NCBI RefSeq assembly: GCF_002127325.2
Contig: NC_035448.2
Span: forward strand, 85,270,087 to 85,334,086
Length of the DNA: 64,000 nt
Reading direction: 5' to 3'
DNA from: Helianthus annuus
Taxonomy: Eukaryota; Streptophyta; Magnoliopsida; Asterales; Asteraceae
Below are positions 33,179 to 45,922 of the stretch, piece by piece; position 1 is the stretch's first letter; each line of letters begins with the position of its first letter. The position numbers were made by a program, and so were the translations under genes. The notes below the pieces were generated by a model. It did not search any database and was not told the origin of the DNA. It saw only the letters and a program-made list of their open reading frames with translations.

Positions 33179-34113
33179 TGTGAATACAATTATCAATTCG
33201 TGCAGTTGTTGATCTCAAATTTACGATTTGATAGAATGGAAATGAAAGTAGATCAATCGTCTGGAGGATGAAATGGAATGAAACATCGAAGAAATTAGGG
33301 CTCCAAATGGTTGTTATGTATAACCGGGGTAAAAAAAGACTTCTTACACATTTTCCAACCGCAACACTATCTGAAAGATGACAGAAGGAATTATAGTGTA
33401 GCAAAAAATAATCACAAGAACTTAGGTTACGATATTTTAAAAATAAAGAACAAATTGATCCTGCCATGCCATCGTACCTTAACGACACGAATGACACTTT
33501 ACATATAAAACGCTACGCATGAAAGATGAAACCAATGTTTTAAAAACCGGTAAATACCGGCCGGTTATACCGGTATTACCGTTTCCAGATGTAAATCCGG
33601 TACGAAACACACCGGTAAATAAGTGAAATGGCATAAGGTTTGTAACGGCGGTAAAATCCGGTATACCGGTTTGAAACTTAATATCGGTACCGGCCCAGCG
33701 TTATTTTAGTTTGGGTTGTTACTTGCTTTTATTATATATGTTACTTATCTTACGTAATTTTTATATTTTATGGTTATTCGTAACTAAAAGTTCTTATTTA
33801 ATATTGTATGAAATGAAAATAGTTATCCTCTAGTTGATGAGGATGGTGATAATAGTGAATTTCATCTTTTATGCGACCGTACTTGATGTAATCAACACTC
33901 AAATGGCTTAAACATATCGTACACTATCATTTAAAAGAGCTTATTGGAAAATTGAATGATTTTCAATTATCTTTTGGATTATTTTTTATTGTGGATTACT
34001 TGTGGATCATCTTTTAATATGTAATCATGCATTTTTTGATTAACTTTTGAGTTGATATTGTAATTTATGAAATTATAGAGTTAGCTAGTCAACCCGGTTG
34101 AACCGCTCGTTAC

Positions 34114-34943
34114 TGTTGGGATTCAGTTGTGTCAATTTCATTTTAATCAAAACGGGTTTGATATATATTTTTATTAACTAAATATATAATTAATAAAACG
34201 CAGCGGAATAAATATAAATAATCAACACCAAAAGTGAACCGAACAGGATCATGGTTACAAACATGCAAATACAATAAGCAATATATATTAATCTACCGAT
34301 GAGAAAAATTATACCCTTTTGGTTAATAATAACCGTGTGAGACACCGAGGTACAACAAACGAGTGCTAGAATACGAACACGATAACCGGGTGTGGCTCGC
34401 GAAACAAGAATCACAAGAAAAAAAAGGGGGCGACACTTCTCTTGAAGTGGCGGCTGTTCTCTTATGTGATTGTATCACCAAAAACATAAAAAAGGAATTA
34501 CACCTCTTTTCAATTTTTGACGACAACTTTTTGCTGTGTATTCTTTTCAAAAGATGTTAGTATATTATATATAATATAATTATAAGTAGGTAATTAGGCT
34601 TTATCTCATAAACCCTAACAACCATCACTAATGATCTTTCGGCCCTACAAAGTCCAATACGACTAGTACAAGCCCAAACATGATACAAAGCCCGCAAAGA
34701 CAACGTTTAATTAAATAAGTAATTAAACGTTATATTATTTATAACCCGTATAAATAATAAATTCTGTTTCTCGTGGATATATAATTATTCTAGATAATTA
34801 TATATTTCGTTCCGTTAATTGTTCGTGGTCACCAGTTAATCAAGTTAAGTGGATTTAATGTTCGTTGCCCAAGGTGTAACTCTTACGGGTCATAGCTCGG
34901 TCAGCAGCGTTGACTTATCGAACCCGTACATATAATTCCAACA
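34114..34943 (-). repeat. 3' LTR of the copia element
   Basis: 830 bp, TG...CA limits, paired with 40536-41369. ORFs inside (34190-34560) are shadows. Confidence 0.95.
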
Positions 34944-35388
34944 ATCTCCCACTTGGACGACCTTCGATAAAATGCTCAACACAGACAGTCAGCGGTGCTC
35001 TAGCTGCACATGGCTGCCCCCAACAAGGTATGACATTTTAAAGTCATTAACCAAAACAACTTGCCATTTGTAACAACTTACTATTGCAAGACAATAGACT
35101 TATGGTAATTATTGTCATTTATCCTTTCTATAAAAGACATAAATTGAATCAATGAGACATGGATTAAGTTCATTCTCATATGGTGTTCAATTATTATTGT
35201 TCTCGATCAAGAGTCAAAGTGGTCCGAACAAACACACAGTAAGTTTGGGTAAGGCCTTACACTTCACCAGTTTGAATCAACGAGGGCGCCACAATGTCTA
35301 ACTGTTACATATCATGTAAGAGTACAGAATCCCATATCGACTACATACAACTTCTACTGAACTTTAGAACTATTCCCAATTAAAGCCT
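34944..35388 (-). mobile_element. Copia 3' non-coding region and polypurine tract
   Basis: The polypurine tract lies at 34944-34957, directly next to the 3' LTR. The remaining ~430 bp hold no frame. The part of RNase H that should precede them is missing, which suggests a deletion. Confidence 0.75.
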
Positions 35389-38300
35389 TTATGACTGGCA
35401 GTTACGCGACAGCGGTTGACAGTAATCAAAGAATAATCCTTGGTAAACATCGAGGTCGGTTATGAATTTCTTCATCCAAGCAGCCTCCTTTGCAGCATCT
35501 GATGCGGCTATATATTCAGATTCGGTGGTTGAATCCACCACCACACTCTGCTTGGAGCTCTTCCATGAGATAGCTCCTCCATTTAGAGTGAATACGAAAC
35601 CTGATTGTGAGCGAGAATCATCTCGGTCAGTTTGAAAACTAGCATCAGTGTAACATCTTACAGTGATCTCTTCTTCTACTCCTCCAAATACTAAGAACAT
35701 ATCTTTAGTTCTTCTCAGATACTTTAGAATGTTCTTGACAGCAGTCCAATGGGCGATGCCAGGAGCTTACTGATAACGACTAGTCATGCTTAAAGCATGC
35801 GAGACGTCGGGTCTAGTACATAACATAGCATACATGATAGAACCAATCGCTGAAGCATATGGAACTGCTTCCATTCGCTTAATTTCAATGTCCGTTGAAG
35901 GAGATTGCGATTTGTTCAACACAGTACCTTTAGTCATAGGAACACCCCCTTTCTTGGAGTTTTCCATCTTAAAGCGTGTCATCATTTTGTCTATGTATGT
36001 ACTTTGACTTAGCCCAAGAAGCCGCTTAGATCTATCCCTATAGATCTTGATTCCTAGAATATAAGCTGCTTCTCCAAGATCTTTCATTGCGAAAAAAGTT
36101 CCCAAATAGTGTTTAACTTCGTTAAGCATAGGGACACTGTTTCCAATAATTAGTATATCATCCACATACAGGATGAGGAATGATATAGTGCTCCCACTAG
36201 CCTTTCTGTAAACACAAGGCTCATCTTCATTTTTGACAAAACCAAACTCTTTGATCTTTTGGTCAAAACAAAGATTCCAGCTACGAGACGCCTGCTTGAG
36301 TCCATAAATGGACTTATTCAGCTTGCACACCCTATTAGGATATTTTGGATCAACAAAACCGTCTGGCTGAACCATATAGACATCTTCAGAGAGATGCTCA
36401 TTAAGAAAAGCGGTTTTGACATCCATTTGCCATATCTCGTAGTCATAGTACGTGGCTATGGCAAGCAATATCCTGATCGATTTGATCATAGCAACAGGCG
36501 AGAAGGTTTCATCATAGTCAATACCTTGAGTTTGAGTGAAACCCTTTGCAACTAGTTGTGCTTTAAAGGTGTGTACATTTCCATGCATATCGGTTTTTCT
36601 CTTGAAAACCCATTTGCTCCCTATTGCCCGAGATTCGGGGGGTAGCTCAACCAAGTCCCAGACTTGATTATCACGCATAGATTGCATCTCAGCGTTCATG
36701 GCTTCCAGCCATTTCGCAGATTCAGGATCTGAGATAGCAGATTTGTAGTTAGTAGGTTCGTCGTTAGACTCATCTACTACCAAGACTTCAGCACCTTCGA
36801 GATGCCAAAGGTATCTGTCAGGTTCTTTACGAGTCCTGCTACTTCTGCGAACGCCTGTGTTCATGTCTGATTCATCAGCAACAATTTCTTGTTGTTCAGA
36901 CGTTCCGACTTCATCAGCGGTTGTTGTTGGTTCTCGAATTTCTTCAAGATCAACTACATTATTTCCAGTTCCTCGATTAAGAAGTTCTTCCTCGAGAAAG
37001 TGCCCCTTCCTTTTGATGGAAATAACATTTGCATCAGGATGGTAGAAGTAATATCCGCTTCTTTTATAGTATCCGATGAAAACAACCTTTTCGCCTCGAG
37101 GATCGAGCTTATCATCAGCATCACTTGTGATGTATGCATCACATCCCCATACTTTTAGGTATTCCAAATCGGGTTTACGCCCATGCCATATCTCATATGG
37201 GGTTTTGTTTACCTTTTTAGTCGGAGCCAGATTGACAATGCGGGCGGCAGTCATAAGAGCATGACCCCAAAAGGAGTGAGGCAAGTTAGTTCTACACATC
37301 ATCGATCGAACCATATTAAGTAGGGTTCGATTTCTCCTCTCGCTCACGCCATTAAGTTGGGGTGTGCCAGGTGGAGTGGGTTCTGAAATTATTCCACACT
37401 CTTTGAGATGATTGAGGAACTCTAAGCTGAGGTATTCGCCACCTCGATCTGATCGAAGTATTTTTATCTTTCTAGTAAGTTAGTTTTCTACTTCGTTTTG
37501 AAACTCTTTGAACTTTTCAAAAGTTTCATGCTTATGCTTCATAAGATAGACATAAGCATATCGACTATAATCGTCGATGAAAGTAACGAAGTATCTTTCA
37601 TGGTTTCTTGTCATGGTTCTGAAAGGGCCACATACATCAGTGTGAATGAGTCCTAGCAGACCATTGGCCCGTTCACCAACACTAGTGAAGGGACGCTTTG
37701 TGAGTTTGCCAGCTAAGCAAGATTCGCAATCATTAAAGGAGTCCTGTCCAGTGGATTCAAGAATCCCCCTGGATTGGAGCCATTTTATGCGTGCCTTACT
37801 TATGTGGCCAAGTCTACAATGCCATAGAAATGTTTCATTAATACCAACTTTATTACGCTTAGAAAGATGATATATGTTATTACATGTTTGAACATCAATC
37901 TCATAAATACCATTTCGAGGTTTAGCCTCAAAATAAAAGACATCATTTAAGTAGGCAGAAATAGAAATACCATTAAAAACGTACTTGAAACCTTGTTCAA
38001 ACAAAAGGGAAACTGAAATAATGTTTCTGGTTATACCAGGTGCAAACAAACAATTGTTTAAATTAACTACAAGGCCAGAAGGACATGAAAAATGAAATGT
38101 GCCAGTTGCAAGAACGGGTACTCTTTTCCCATCACCCACGATGAGTTCCATGTCGCCTTGTTTCAGCTTCCTCCACTTTTCAGGCTCCTGCAAGACATTA
38201 GTGATGTGGTAACCACACCCGGTATCAAATACCCATGTGTTGCTGGAGACAGTAAAAAGTTCAATAACATAAATGAGAATACCTGAAGAAGTGCCAATGT

Positions 38301-39147
38301 TATTGGCCTTGTTCGCCTTCAGCTTGGCTAGATACTGTGGGCAGTTCCTTTTCCAATGCCCCATTTGGTTGCATTCAAAGCACTGACGCTCCTGAGGAGG
38401 GGGTGGTTTAGCAACCTGCTTGTTGTTCGTGGCAGATTTGGCAGCAACAACAGCCATTTTCTTGCCTTTGCTGTTATGAGCCCTTTTCTTGTTGTTGGGC
38501 TTCTTAACACCACCAGACTTAACCATCAGAACTTGGTTGGTTTTATGTGGAATGTTCATCTCGGCCGTTTTGAGCATACCATGTAGCTCAGGCACAGTCT
38601 TCACCCAAGCATTCATATTATAGTTCATAATGAACTGGTCATACGAGCTAGGGAAAGAGTTCAAGATGAAGTCCACTGCCATTTCATCTTGCAGGGGATA
38701 ACCAAGTTTGTTCATCTGGTCAATGTACCCTTTCATCTTAAGCACATGAGTACTGACACACGATCCTTCTTGCATTTTACAACTTATGAGCTGCTTCATG
38801 GTGTCATATCGCTCCTATCGGGCTTGTTTCTGAAACATGCCTTTCAGTTGCTGGATCATGTCATAAGCATATTTATCTTCCATGTTCTTCTGAAGTTCAG
38901 GAGACATGGTGGCTTGCATAAGGCAGGCTACCTCAATGGCATCCTCGTTATGCTTTTCCAGTGCCTTACGAGCAGCAGTAGTGTTACTTTCAGGCTCGGT
39001 AGGGACTGGGCCATCTAAGATATATAGCTTTTTCACCATCTTGAGAACTATTCTCAGATTGCGGTGCCATTCGAGAAAGTTAGTGTTATTCAGCTTTTCC
39101 TTTTCAAGTATAGACTTGAGAACGAAGGAGTTGTTTTCATTAGACAT
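35389..39147 (-). pseudogene. Copia gag-pol with three in-frame stops
   Basis: One reading frame runs from ATG 39147 to 35389 without frameshift. It is cut by a TAG at 38815 and TAA codons at 37480 and 35767. Domain order: gag (KLNNTNFLEWHRNLRIVLK; zinc knuckle CFECNQMGHWKRNC), protease (VFDTGCGYHI), integrase (HCRLGH, CESC, DVCGPF, then RSDRGGEY), reverse transcriptase (AQLVAKGFTQTQGIDYDETF, QMDVKTAFLN, YVDD) and RNase H (CYTDASF, SKQSVVVDSTTESEYIA). The RNase H end, normally YCDN...ADPLTKP, is replaced by unrelated residues and a stop. Each stop lies where CAA or CAG would be plausible, consistent with C-to-T change. Integrase preceding RT identifies Ty1-copia. The proteins would package, copy and insert the element RNA; none can be made whole here. 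Confidence 0.95.
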
Positions 39148-40521
39148 CTGTTACATAAGCAAAGAGATTTTAATTAGTATTTTCGATGTATATTTCCTTA
39201 TTTAATTAATGACCCATTACAGTAATTAGAACAAGGAATGAGAATCTGGCTATGTCAGTAGTAAAGGCAGCTGTGGCATGCACTTTAGTAAGTGACCAGG
39301 CAGACTGACAACGAGGGTCAATTGTGAGAATTGCACAACTCTCGAGTATGAGGCCGCTAAGACAACTCTTGTCTATGCATTGATACGTTTAGCCTCATCT
39401 ATGTCGACTTTCTACTTTCGAGACAGCTGGAGCATGTGGTGAGAAAAGAAAAAGTAATAGTCGTCCTAAAAGAGGTACTTGTGGAAGGGCCGGATGTATC
39501 AACGAAACCCTTGCACCATGGAAGGATATGCTAGACATCAAGTGTGGTGCTGTGGCTCCAAACACTGATGGTTCGCTTTTACGTTCCAAGTGTAACTTGT
39601 GATAGGATGGCATAGACTATTGATTTTAATTATGGGTTAATTTAATATTTACCAAATAGGGTCGTAAGAGCCAATTTTAGTACATATTTAGTCGTGACAT
39701 CTTGATGAACCCTTTCATCTCTCAGGACACTTAATTTTAAATAACCTATTAAAACTAAGTTTGTCGCGACTTGTATAACCATTTAAAAGTTAATAGTTTT
39801 AAAACTATTAAGTTATGAGTTTTAGAAAGTTAAAACTTGTTAAATTTCAAAAACTATAATGGTTATTATTTATTTTAAAATAAACTATTTGTTTTATAAC
39901 AAATATTTACAAGTTATAAAAATCAATTTAGAACTTGTTATAATTGATTGTGAACATTTTAAAACACCTTTTAAAAGTTTGGTATTAGGTTGATATGTTA
40001 TATAACAACTTATATGATAAAAGCAACCATAATAGCAAAAATAGATATGTAAATCTTTAGGCCATTTTGTTTGATCTTGCTAGAGCCAAATAGCAAGACC
40101 AAACTGGGTCACGGGGTAACAAACAACCACAAGGATGGACCTAGTGCATCTAGTTGCTTTTAGCACCTCCTTGATTCCTGTAATGTCTTCAGTTTTGTCT
40201 TTGGGTCTTCAACATTATAATATGAAAATATAATAAAATTGAAACCCTAATCTATTACAACTTTGAGCCACAAAGTGGGCCAAAAACCATAAAACAAAAA
40301 ACAAAACAAGAACAATAATACAAGTACAAGGTCGACCAGATTTACATATTCAACACAATCATATTAAAGTGGACAGTCTTTTGGTCAAATAAAATAAATA
40401 AAACTTTTGACCAAATAACTTTTTTCCCAAGAAATATTTAGATCTGAAACTTTAAACAAGTTAAAGTTTGAGATCTATAACCGGTTAAAAGGACCGGTTC
40501 CGATTTGCATGTTGTAAGCGT
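39148..40521 (-). mobile_element. Copia 5' leader, non-coding
   Basis: About 1.4 kb between primer site and gag start is long for a copia leader. It has no supported frame on either strand. Confidence 0.7.
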
Positions 40522-40535
40522 GGCTCTGATACCAC
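40522..40535 (-). promoter_or_regulatory. Primer-binding site of the copia element
   Basis: The minus strand reads GTGGTATCAGAGCC directly after the 5' LTR, complementary to initiator Met tRNA. This is where minus-strand DNA synthesis would start. Confidence 0.93.
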
Positions 40536-41369
40536 TGTTGGGATTCAGTTGTGTCAATTTCATTTTAATCAAAACGGGTTTGATATATATTTTTGTTAAC
40601 TAAATATATAATTAATAAAACGCAGCGGAATAAATATAAATAATCAACACCAAAAGTGAACCGAACAGGATCATGGTTACAAACATGCAAATACAATAAG
40701 CAATATATATTAATCTACCGATGAGAAAAATTATACCCTTTTGGTTAATAATAACCGTGTGAGACACCGAGGTACAACGAATGAGTGCTAGAATACGAAC
40801 ACGATAACCGGGTGTGGCTCGCGGAACAAGAATCACAAGAAAAAGAAAAAGGGGGCGACACTTCTCTTGAAGTGGCGGCTGTTCTCTTATGTGATTGTAT
40901 CACCAAAAACAAAAAAAAAGGAATTACACCTCTTTTCAATTTTTGACGGCAACTTTTTGCCGTGTATTCTTTTCAAAAGATGTTAGTATATTATATATAA
41001 TATAATTATAAGTAGGTAATTAGGCTTTATCTTATAAACCCTAACAACCATCACTAATGATTTTTCGGCCCTACAAAGTCCAATACGATTAGTACAAGCC
41101 CAAACATGATACAAAGCCCGCAAAGACAACGTTTAATTAAATAAGTAATTAAACGTTATATTATTTATAACCCGTATAAATAATAAATTCCGTTTCTCGT
41201 GGATATATAATTATTCTAGATAATTATATATTTCGTTCCGTTAATTGTTCGTGGTCACCAGTTAATCAAGTTAAGTGGATTTAATGTTTGTTGCCCAAGG
41301 TGTAACTCTTACGGGTCATAGCTCGGTCAGCAGCGTTGACTTATCGAACCCGTACATATAATTCCAACA
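40536..41369 (-). repeat. 5' LTR of the copia element
   Basis: 834 bp, paired with 34114-34943. Differences from the 3' LTR are mostly transitions. Confidence 0.95.
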
Positions 41370-41753
41370 GTTACAACTTGGTTCAACCGGTTAAACCATT
41401 TTTTAGCCTAATCCGGTATGATTTAAAAACCGGTTTTTAAAACATTGGACGAAACAAATTTGATAAGGATTGCGAAACTTTATTTCGAAATATATCTATG
41501 TTTTTTATAAAAGTAAAGGATACATGATTTTCATTGAAAAATGGTGAAAGTAGTTACAAAATGTGGCGCCACGTTATCACCCAGTCACGCTGGCAACACG
41601 CCACGTTCTCCTCCTCACATCCTCCCGCCAACTTCGCGCTTTCTTTCCACCAAAACCGAACATAAGATTCTTCACATGCACGTTTGTTTTTTTTGCACAA
41701 ACAAACAGATTGATTGTCTTTGGCATCGAGTTAGGGTTTATTTACGGTGAAAT

Positions 41754-44700
41754 ATGAGCAGATTAAGAGGAATTCCCCCAGGTATTTTAATCATAAGAAG
41801 CATCAGGGGTAAAGATTGGAGCTTAAAAACGTATAGATATCTAATTCTGTTAGTTACATTCATCGCGTACACTGCCTATCACGCTTCCAGAAAACCTAGC
41901 AGCATCGTCAAAAGCGTCTTGGATCCCCTCCCACTCAAGGACTCCTCCTCCTCCAATCATGTCCTCCCGTGGCCGATTGGCGACGTTTTCATTAAATCCA
42001 ACCTGAATGATACTACTAATTCCGAGGATCCGGGGTGGGCTCCCTTCAACGGCAAGGACGGTACCTCGAAATTGGGGGAAATAGATGTTGCATTTCTGGC
42101 TGTTTATTCCTTAGGGATGTATGTTGCCGGTCATTTAGGGGATACCTTGGATCTCCGGTTGTTTCTAACAACTGGGATGATTGCCAGTGGGATATTCGTT
42201 GGGTTGTTCGGGATGGGTTACTTTTGGAATGTTCATAAGTTTTGGTACTTTTTAGCTATGCAAATGTTGGCTGGCTTGTTTCAGGCAACCGGATGGCCCT
42301 CCGTGGTTGCCGTCATTGGTAACTGGTTTGGTAAACGAAGGAGAGGCTTGATAATGGGGGTATGGAATGCCCACACCTCTGTAGGTAATATTAGTGGTTC
42401 GCTTCTTGCGGCTAGTGTCTTGGATTACGGTTGGGGTTGGTCCTTTATTCTTCCTGGGGCCTTTATTGTGGTTGCTGGAGTTATGGTGTATCTCTTCCTG
42501 GCTGCTTATCCCGAAGACGTGGGCTTTCCTTATCCCAGTGATTCTTCTCCGAATGCAAGAGGAACCATCCGCGATGATACTATGTGGGAAGAAGGTACTT
42601 CCAATGATGAAGAAGCGCCTGTCCCCAGAATTTCCTCTGTCAACCGAAAAGGGGTTGGATTTGTTGGAGCTTGTTTTATACCTGGAGTTATTCCCTTTGC
42701 ATTATGCCTCTTCTTTTCCAAACTTGTAGCATACACATTTCTCTTTTGGTTGCCCTTCTATCTTAGCCAAACAGGTACACATTTTCAATGCATATCCGCC
42801 CAGATACTACTAATAACCCAGAGAGCTGCATTGTTGCCTCCCACTGCTTATGATTATCTCTTATGCACTATGTACAACTGTATCATATGGGTCTCTTGAC
42901 ATATTATTATTATTATTATTATTGCTTCTCAATCTCAAATGAATGTGTCCTTGTTATAATGTTTGTCAAACACCAACTTTCACTCTCTATCTTTAGAATG
43001 AAAACATATTTTATAAGGTCTGTGATTATATGAATATTCGTAATCAGACCAACTAAAGTTAAACAGGGTATAGAAGATGGTAACAAATGTATTTCTACAT
43101 AAACTATTTGGTGTATCTTATGATTTAAGGAACCTATAGGTAAAGTGACTAATTAGGAAATTATTGTGAAAAAGAGACATTTTGTTAAATGTTAGTAAAC
43201 CTCTTATCAATTAGACTATGTTTGTTCCTGAGATGATCAAAATTAAACACTAAAAACTGATTATACTGAGTTCATGTTTCGATAATCAGACAATTGTTCC
43301 CAAACATATTCTAAATTATTCTAAGATTATCCGACTATTCTTGGTTTTAAACAACAGAATCTGATTTATTACATAAGGGTAATGCCATTTTTTTTACTTC
43401 AACAATGAACACCGGGAGGGTGTTGCAAACATTGCACCTTTAACTCTTCTGAGTAGGGGTATCAATTGTGTATGGTTTCGAGTTGATTGGTTACCTAGTT
43501 GAATCCTTGACCCAACCCGTATATTTATTCATGTTAAAGACATCAACCCTAACCCAGACAAACGTAAAATCGTGTAACCCGAACACGACCCATTTAACCT
43601 ATTTATTTAAACCAGATGACGGGTTTTAAAGCAAGTTGCAAACATGTTAAACGGGTTGTAATAAGTAGGCTAAACTAGTCGTAGCAGGGTTAAGGAGTTA
43701 ACCTCTTCGATTAAACGGGTTAAACAGGTCAACCTAAACACGACCCGTACTTAAATGAATCTTATATACGACAATCACCCCTACTTATGAGTTCATTGCA
43801 ACTATTTTAAATCTTAATTGTAACCTTTGTTTTTGTAATTCTGCAGAAATTGGCGGAGAGCGTATGTCCGTAAAATCTGCAGGAAACCTGTCTACTCTGT
43901 TTGATGTAGGTGGGATTGTGGGTGGAATTTTAGCCGGATATATATCTGATAAACTTAGGGCCCGAGCCACAACAGCAGCCAGTTTTATGTATGCAGCCAT
44001 TCCATCAATGCTTTTATATCGTTCATATGGAAACATCTCGAAAACCACCAACATCATACTCATGATTATTGCGGGTTTATTTGTTAACGGTCCATACGCA
44101 CTTATAACAACAGCAGTCTCTGCAGATCTTGGTACACACAGTTCCCTAAAAGGTGATTCTCGGGCCTTGGCAACCGTAACTGCTATTATTGACGGTACTG
44201 GTTCCATTGGGGCTGCTTTGGGCCCGCTTTTGACTGGTTTCCTTTCAACAAAAGGGTGGGATGCGGTATTTGCTATGTTGATGATTGGTGCATGTATTGC
44301 GGGTTTACTTTTAAGTCGTTTGGTGTGTACTGAACTCACTGATAGAACCGCTTCAAATAGTCCTCGTGGACTGAGCAATGTCCAAGTCCAAGGTACAAAA
44401 ATTATGTCCATTCAAATAATGAAATACCTTTTTCAGCAAAACGATTTCAAACGCTCACAGAGGCTATTTCCAACCCATTTGATTAGTTCCATTTACTGTT
44501 CATTTTACTTTCTAAACTGCTTGAGCTGTTACAAAGAAAAACTGATCCAAATTGGCGTGTGTGTTTCCATGTAACTCGGTTAGATTTGCCTCAATTACTT
44601 TTAGGTGTTGTATACATAGATAAAGATTCACTGTTAAGTAAAAGAACCGCGAGAATCGCATATGCACTTGTACAAATATAAGTGGGAGAGAGAGAGAAAT

Positions 44701-44939
44701 ACATGCGGTCGCATTATGTCTCATGGTTAGAGCAATAGGTACAAGTGTTTATGCAGTTTTCTACTTAAAATTGGTTATGTACATCCCCCTCTCTATATGA
44801 TATAAATATTGGGATGCTTATGTGAAATAGGTAGGGGATATTTAGTACTAGTATAACTTATTCAGGGCATTTCGTCTTATGCAGCTCCTTTATCGCAATC
44901 ACTTTTACGCGACGGGAGGAGGTAGTCAGTCCTTGGTGA
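41754..44939 (+). CDS. G3Pp: Glycerol-3-phosphate transporter-type MFS protein
   Basis: Exon 1 is 41754-42774 and exon 2 is 43847-44392, joined in phase 1 (SQT|EIGGE); intron 1 is 1072 bp, GT-AG. The ~522 residues cover the SLC37/GlpT-like plant family: [20 protein letters not shown] at the start, [16 protein letters not shown] after the first membrane helix, [58 protein letters not shown], a charged central loop, FWLPFYLS, then [20 protein letters not shown] and [15 protein letters not shown] in exon 2. About 12 membrane helices are expected. The family is thought to move glycerol-3-phosphate or related organic phosphates and is often phosphate-responsive; substrate here is inferred. Donor CAAG|GTACAA ends exon 2. 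A last exon from 44866 to the stop at 44937-44939 fits the phase, but its sequence is not conserved to my knowledge; read-through to 44574 is the alternative. Confidence 0.92.
42902..42927. repeat. (ATT)n microsatellite in intron 1
   Basis: About eight ATT units just after the first exon of the transporter gene. Confidence 0.85.
43446..43791. mobile_element. hAT-type MITE in intron 1 of the transporter gene
   Basis: The termini TAGGGGTATCAATTGTG (43454) and CGACAATCACCCCTA (ending 43783) are inverted copies. The flanks CTTCTGAG (43446-43453) and CTTATGAG (43784-43791) match at 7 of 8 bases. The interior repeats ACCCGTTTAA-type phrases in both directions. Length is 330 bp, with no coding sequence. 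Confidence 0.8.
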
Positions 44940-45922
44940 GCAATGCTGACACCTTTTAGGCCGTCAAGCACAAGTACAAGAAGAAGAAGAAGAAGATACC
45001 CTATCTGAATTCATAAAATGAACCTTTTGGACATATATTACATGGGTTTGTTTTGTATAACATAGATTTTTTGTATCTTTTTCATGTGTTTTCAATCACC
45101 AAGCATTATAATTATAAACTGTATTTATTTGATAATGAATTTACGAAACTTAACTGCTGAAGTAACTTGAATCATGTTGTTCGTGTTCGTAGTTGAACGT
45201 TTACAGGCCTATTGAAGTTAGACTGATGTGATTGCGAGCGTTATGAAGCCAATCCCTAGTTTGTAAGTAGTTATATGGGACATCCCTAATCCGCACTTGT
45301 TAAGGTGAGCTTGTGACACAAGCCCGGACCATCTGACTAGACCATCACACGCCAGAGGGAGAGAGCATAAGTCACAACAGTTTCCTATTGATCCAGCACA
45401 TGGGCGAGCAGGTAATAGCTCGAACCATTGGGTAGTACCTCAGACCAATGTGTGCCCCCGACAGTTTTGTATCTAACTTGCGCACACAGCAGTTTGAACA
45501 TGGTCGTTATTAATCACATAATGGTTTGATATGATTCACGCTATAAATTCCTCTTTCAAAAGGGAGAATGGGCACATTGAGAACGTGCATTTACTCCGAT
45601 TTTAGTGCCGAATTTCTTGCTCCTTACGAGACTTGAACCCAAGACCTATTAAAAAGGTTTTGCCTTGCTGTTGCCACTGATGATAGTTTCTCTATATTAA
45701 AGGAAGAATTTGAAAGTTCATTTCATTACAGAGAACTTACTAAATACATAAAATCTGTTATTTACAAGATGCTTAACAATTATACAATGAAGACTAGTAA
45801 ACAGTTAAAGTTTTTGAGTTTGGATAACTGTTAAAACTTCTTTGCAACACTTCATTTGCTATGCAGTACTCAAAAGAATATGTTACGTCAAAAATTTAAA
45901 TTATATACCGTTAATATTGTAA
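44940..45922. other. 3' flank of the transporter gene, then intergenic
   Basis: It has an (AAG)n run at about 44980-44995 and AATAAA-poor AT-rich DNA. The block 45300-45660 (GACACAAGCCCGGACC onward) looks like old LTR sequence, but no ends were found. Confidence 0.4.

Larger units (their letters stand above)
34114..41369 (-). mobile_element. Ty1-copia retrotransposon, complete ends, defective
   Basis: The 3' LTR is 34114-34943 and the 5' LTR 40536-41369, both TGTTGGGA...TCCAACA and about 98.5% identical by eye (12 substitutions, two small indels). The target duplication GTTAC is perfect (34109-34113, 41370-41374). The polypurine tract (minus strand AAGTGGGAGAT) abuts the 3' LTR and a tRNA-Met primer site abuts the 5' LTR. 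The coding frame has three stops and a truncated RNase H, so it cannot move alone. High LTR identity means a fairly recent insertion. Confidence 0.96.
33525..41455. mobile_element. hAT MITE (copy A), split by a copia element
   Basis: The left terminus CAATGTTTTAAAAACCGG (33533) and right terminus CCGGTTTTTAAAACATTG (ending 41447) are near-perfect inverted repeats. The flanks GATGAAAC (33525-33532) and GACGAAAC (41448-41455) match at 7 of 8 bases, the hAT signature. About 650 bp of the MITE remain: 33533-34113 and 41375-41447. The interior repeats ACCGG/CCGGT. A related copy lies at 52706-52853. Confidence 0.85.

Noticed and set aside
33057..33497. 146-codon minus-strand ORF
   Set aside because: It overlaps the GRF zinc-finger exon in another frame and has no recognisable motif.
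36259..37264. Plus-strand ORFs opposite the copia pol
   Set aside because: They are antisense shadows of a well-defined pol frame.
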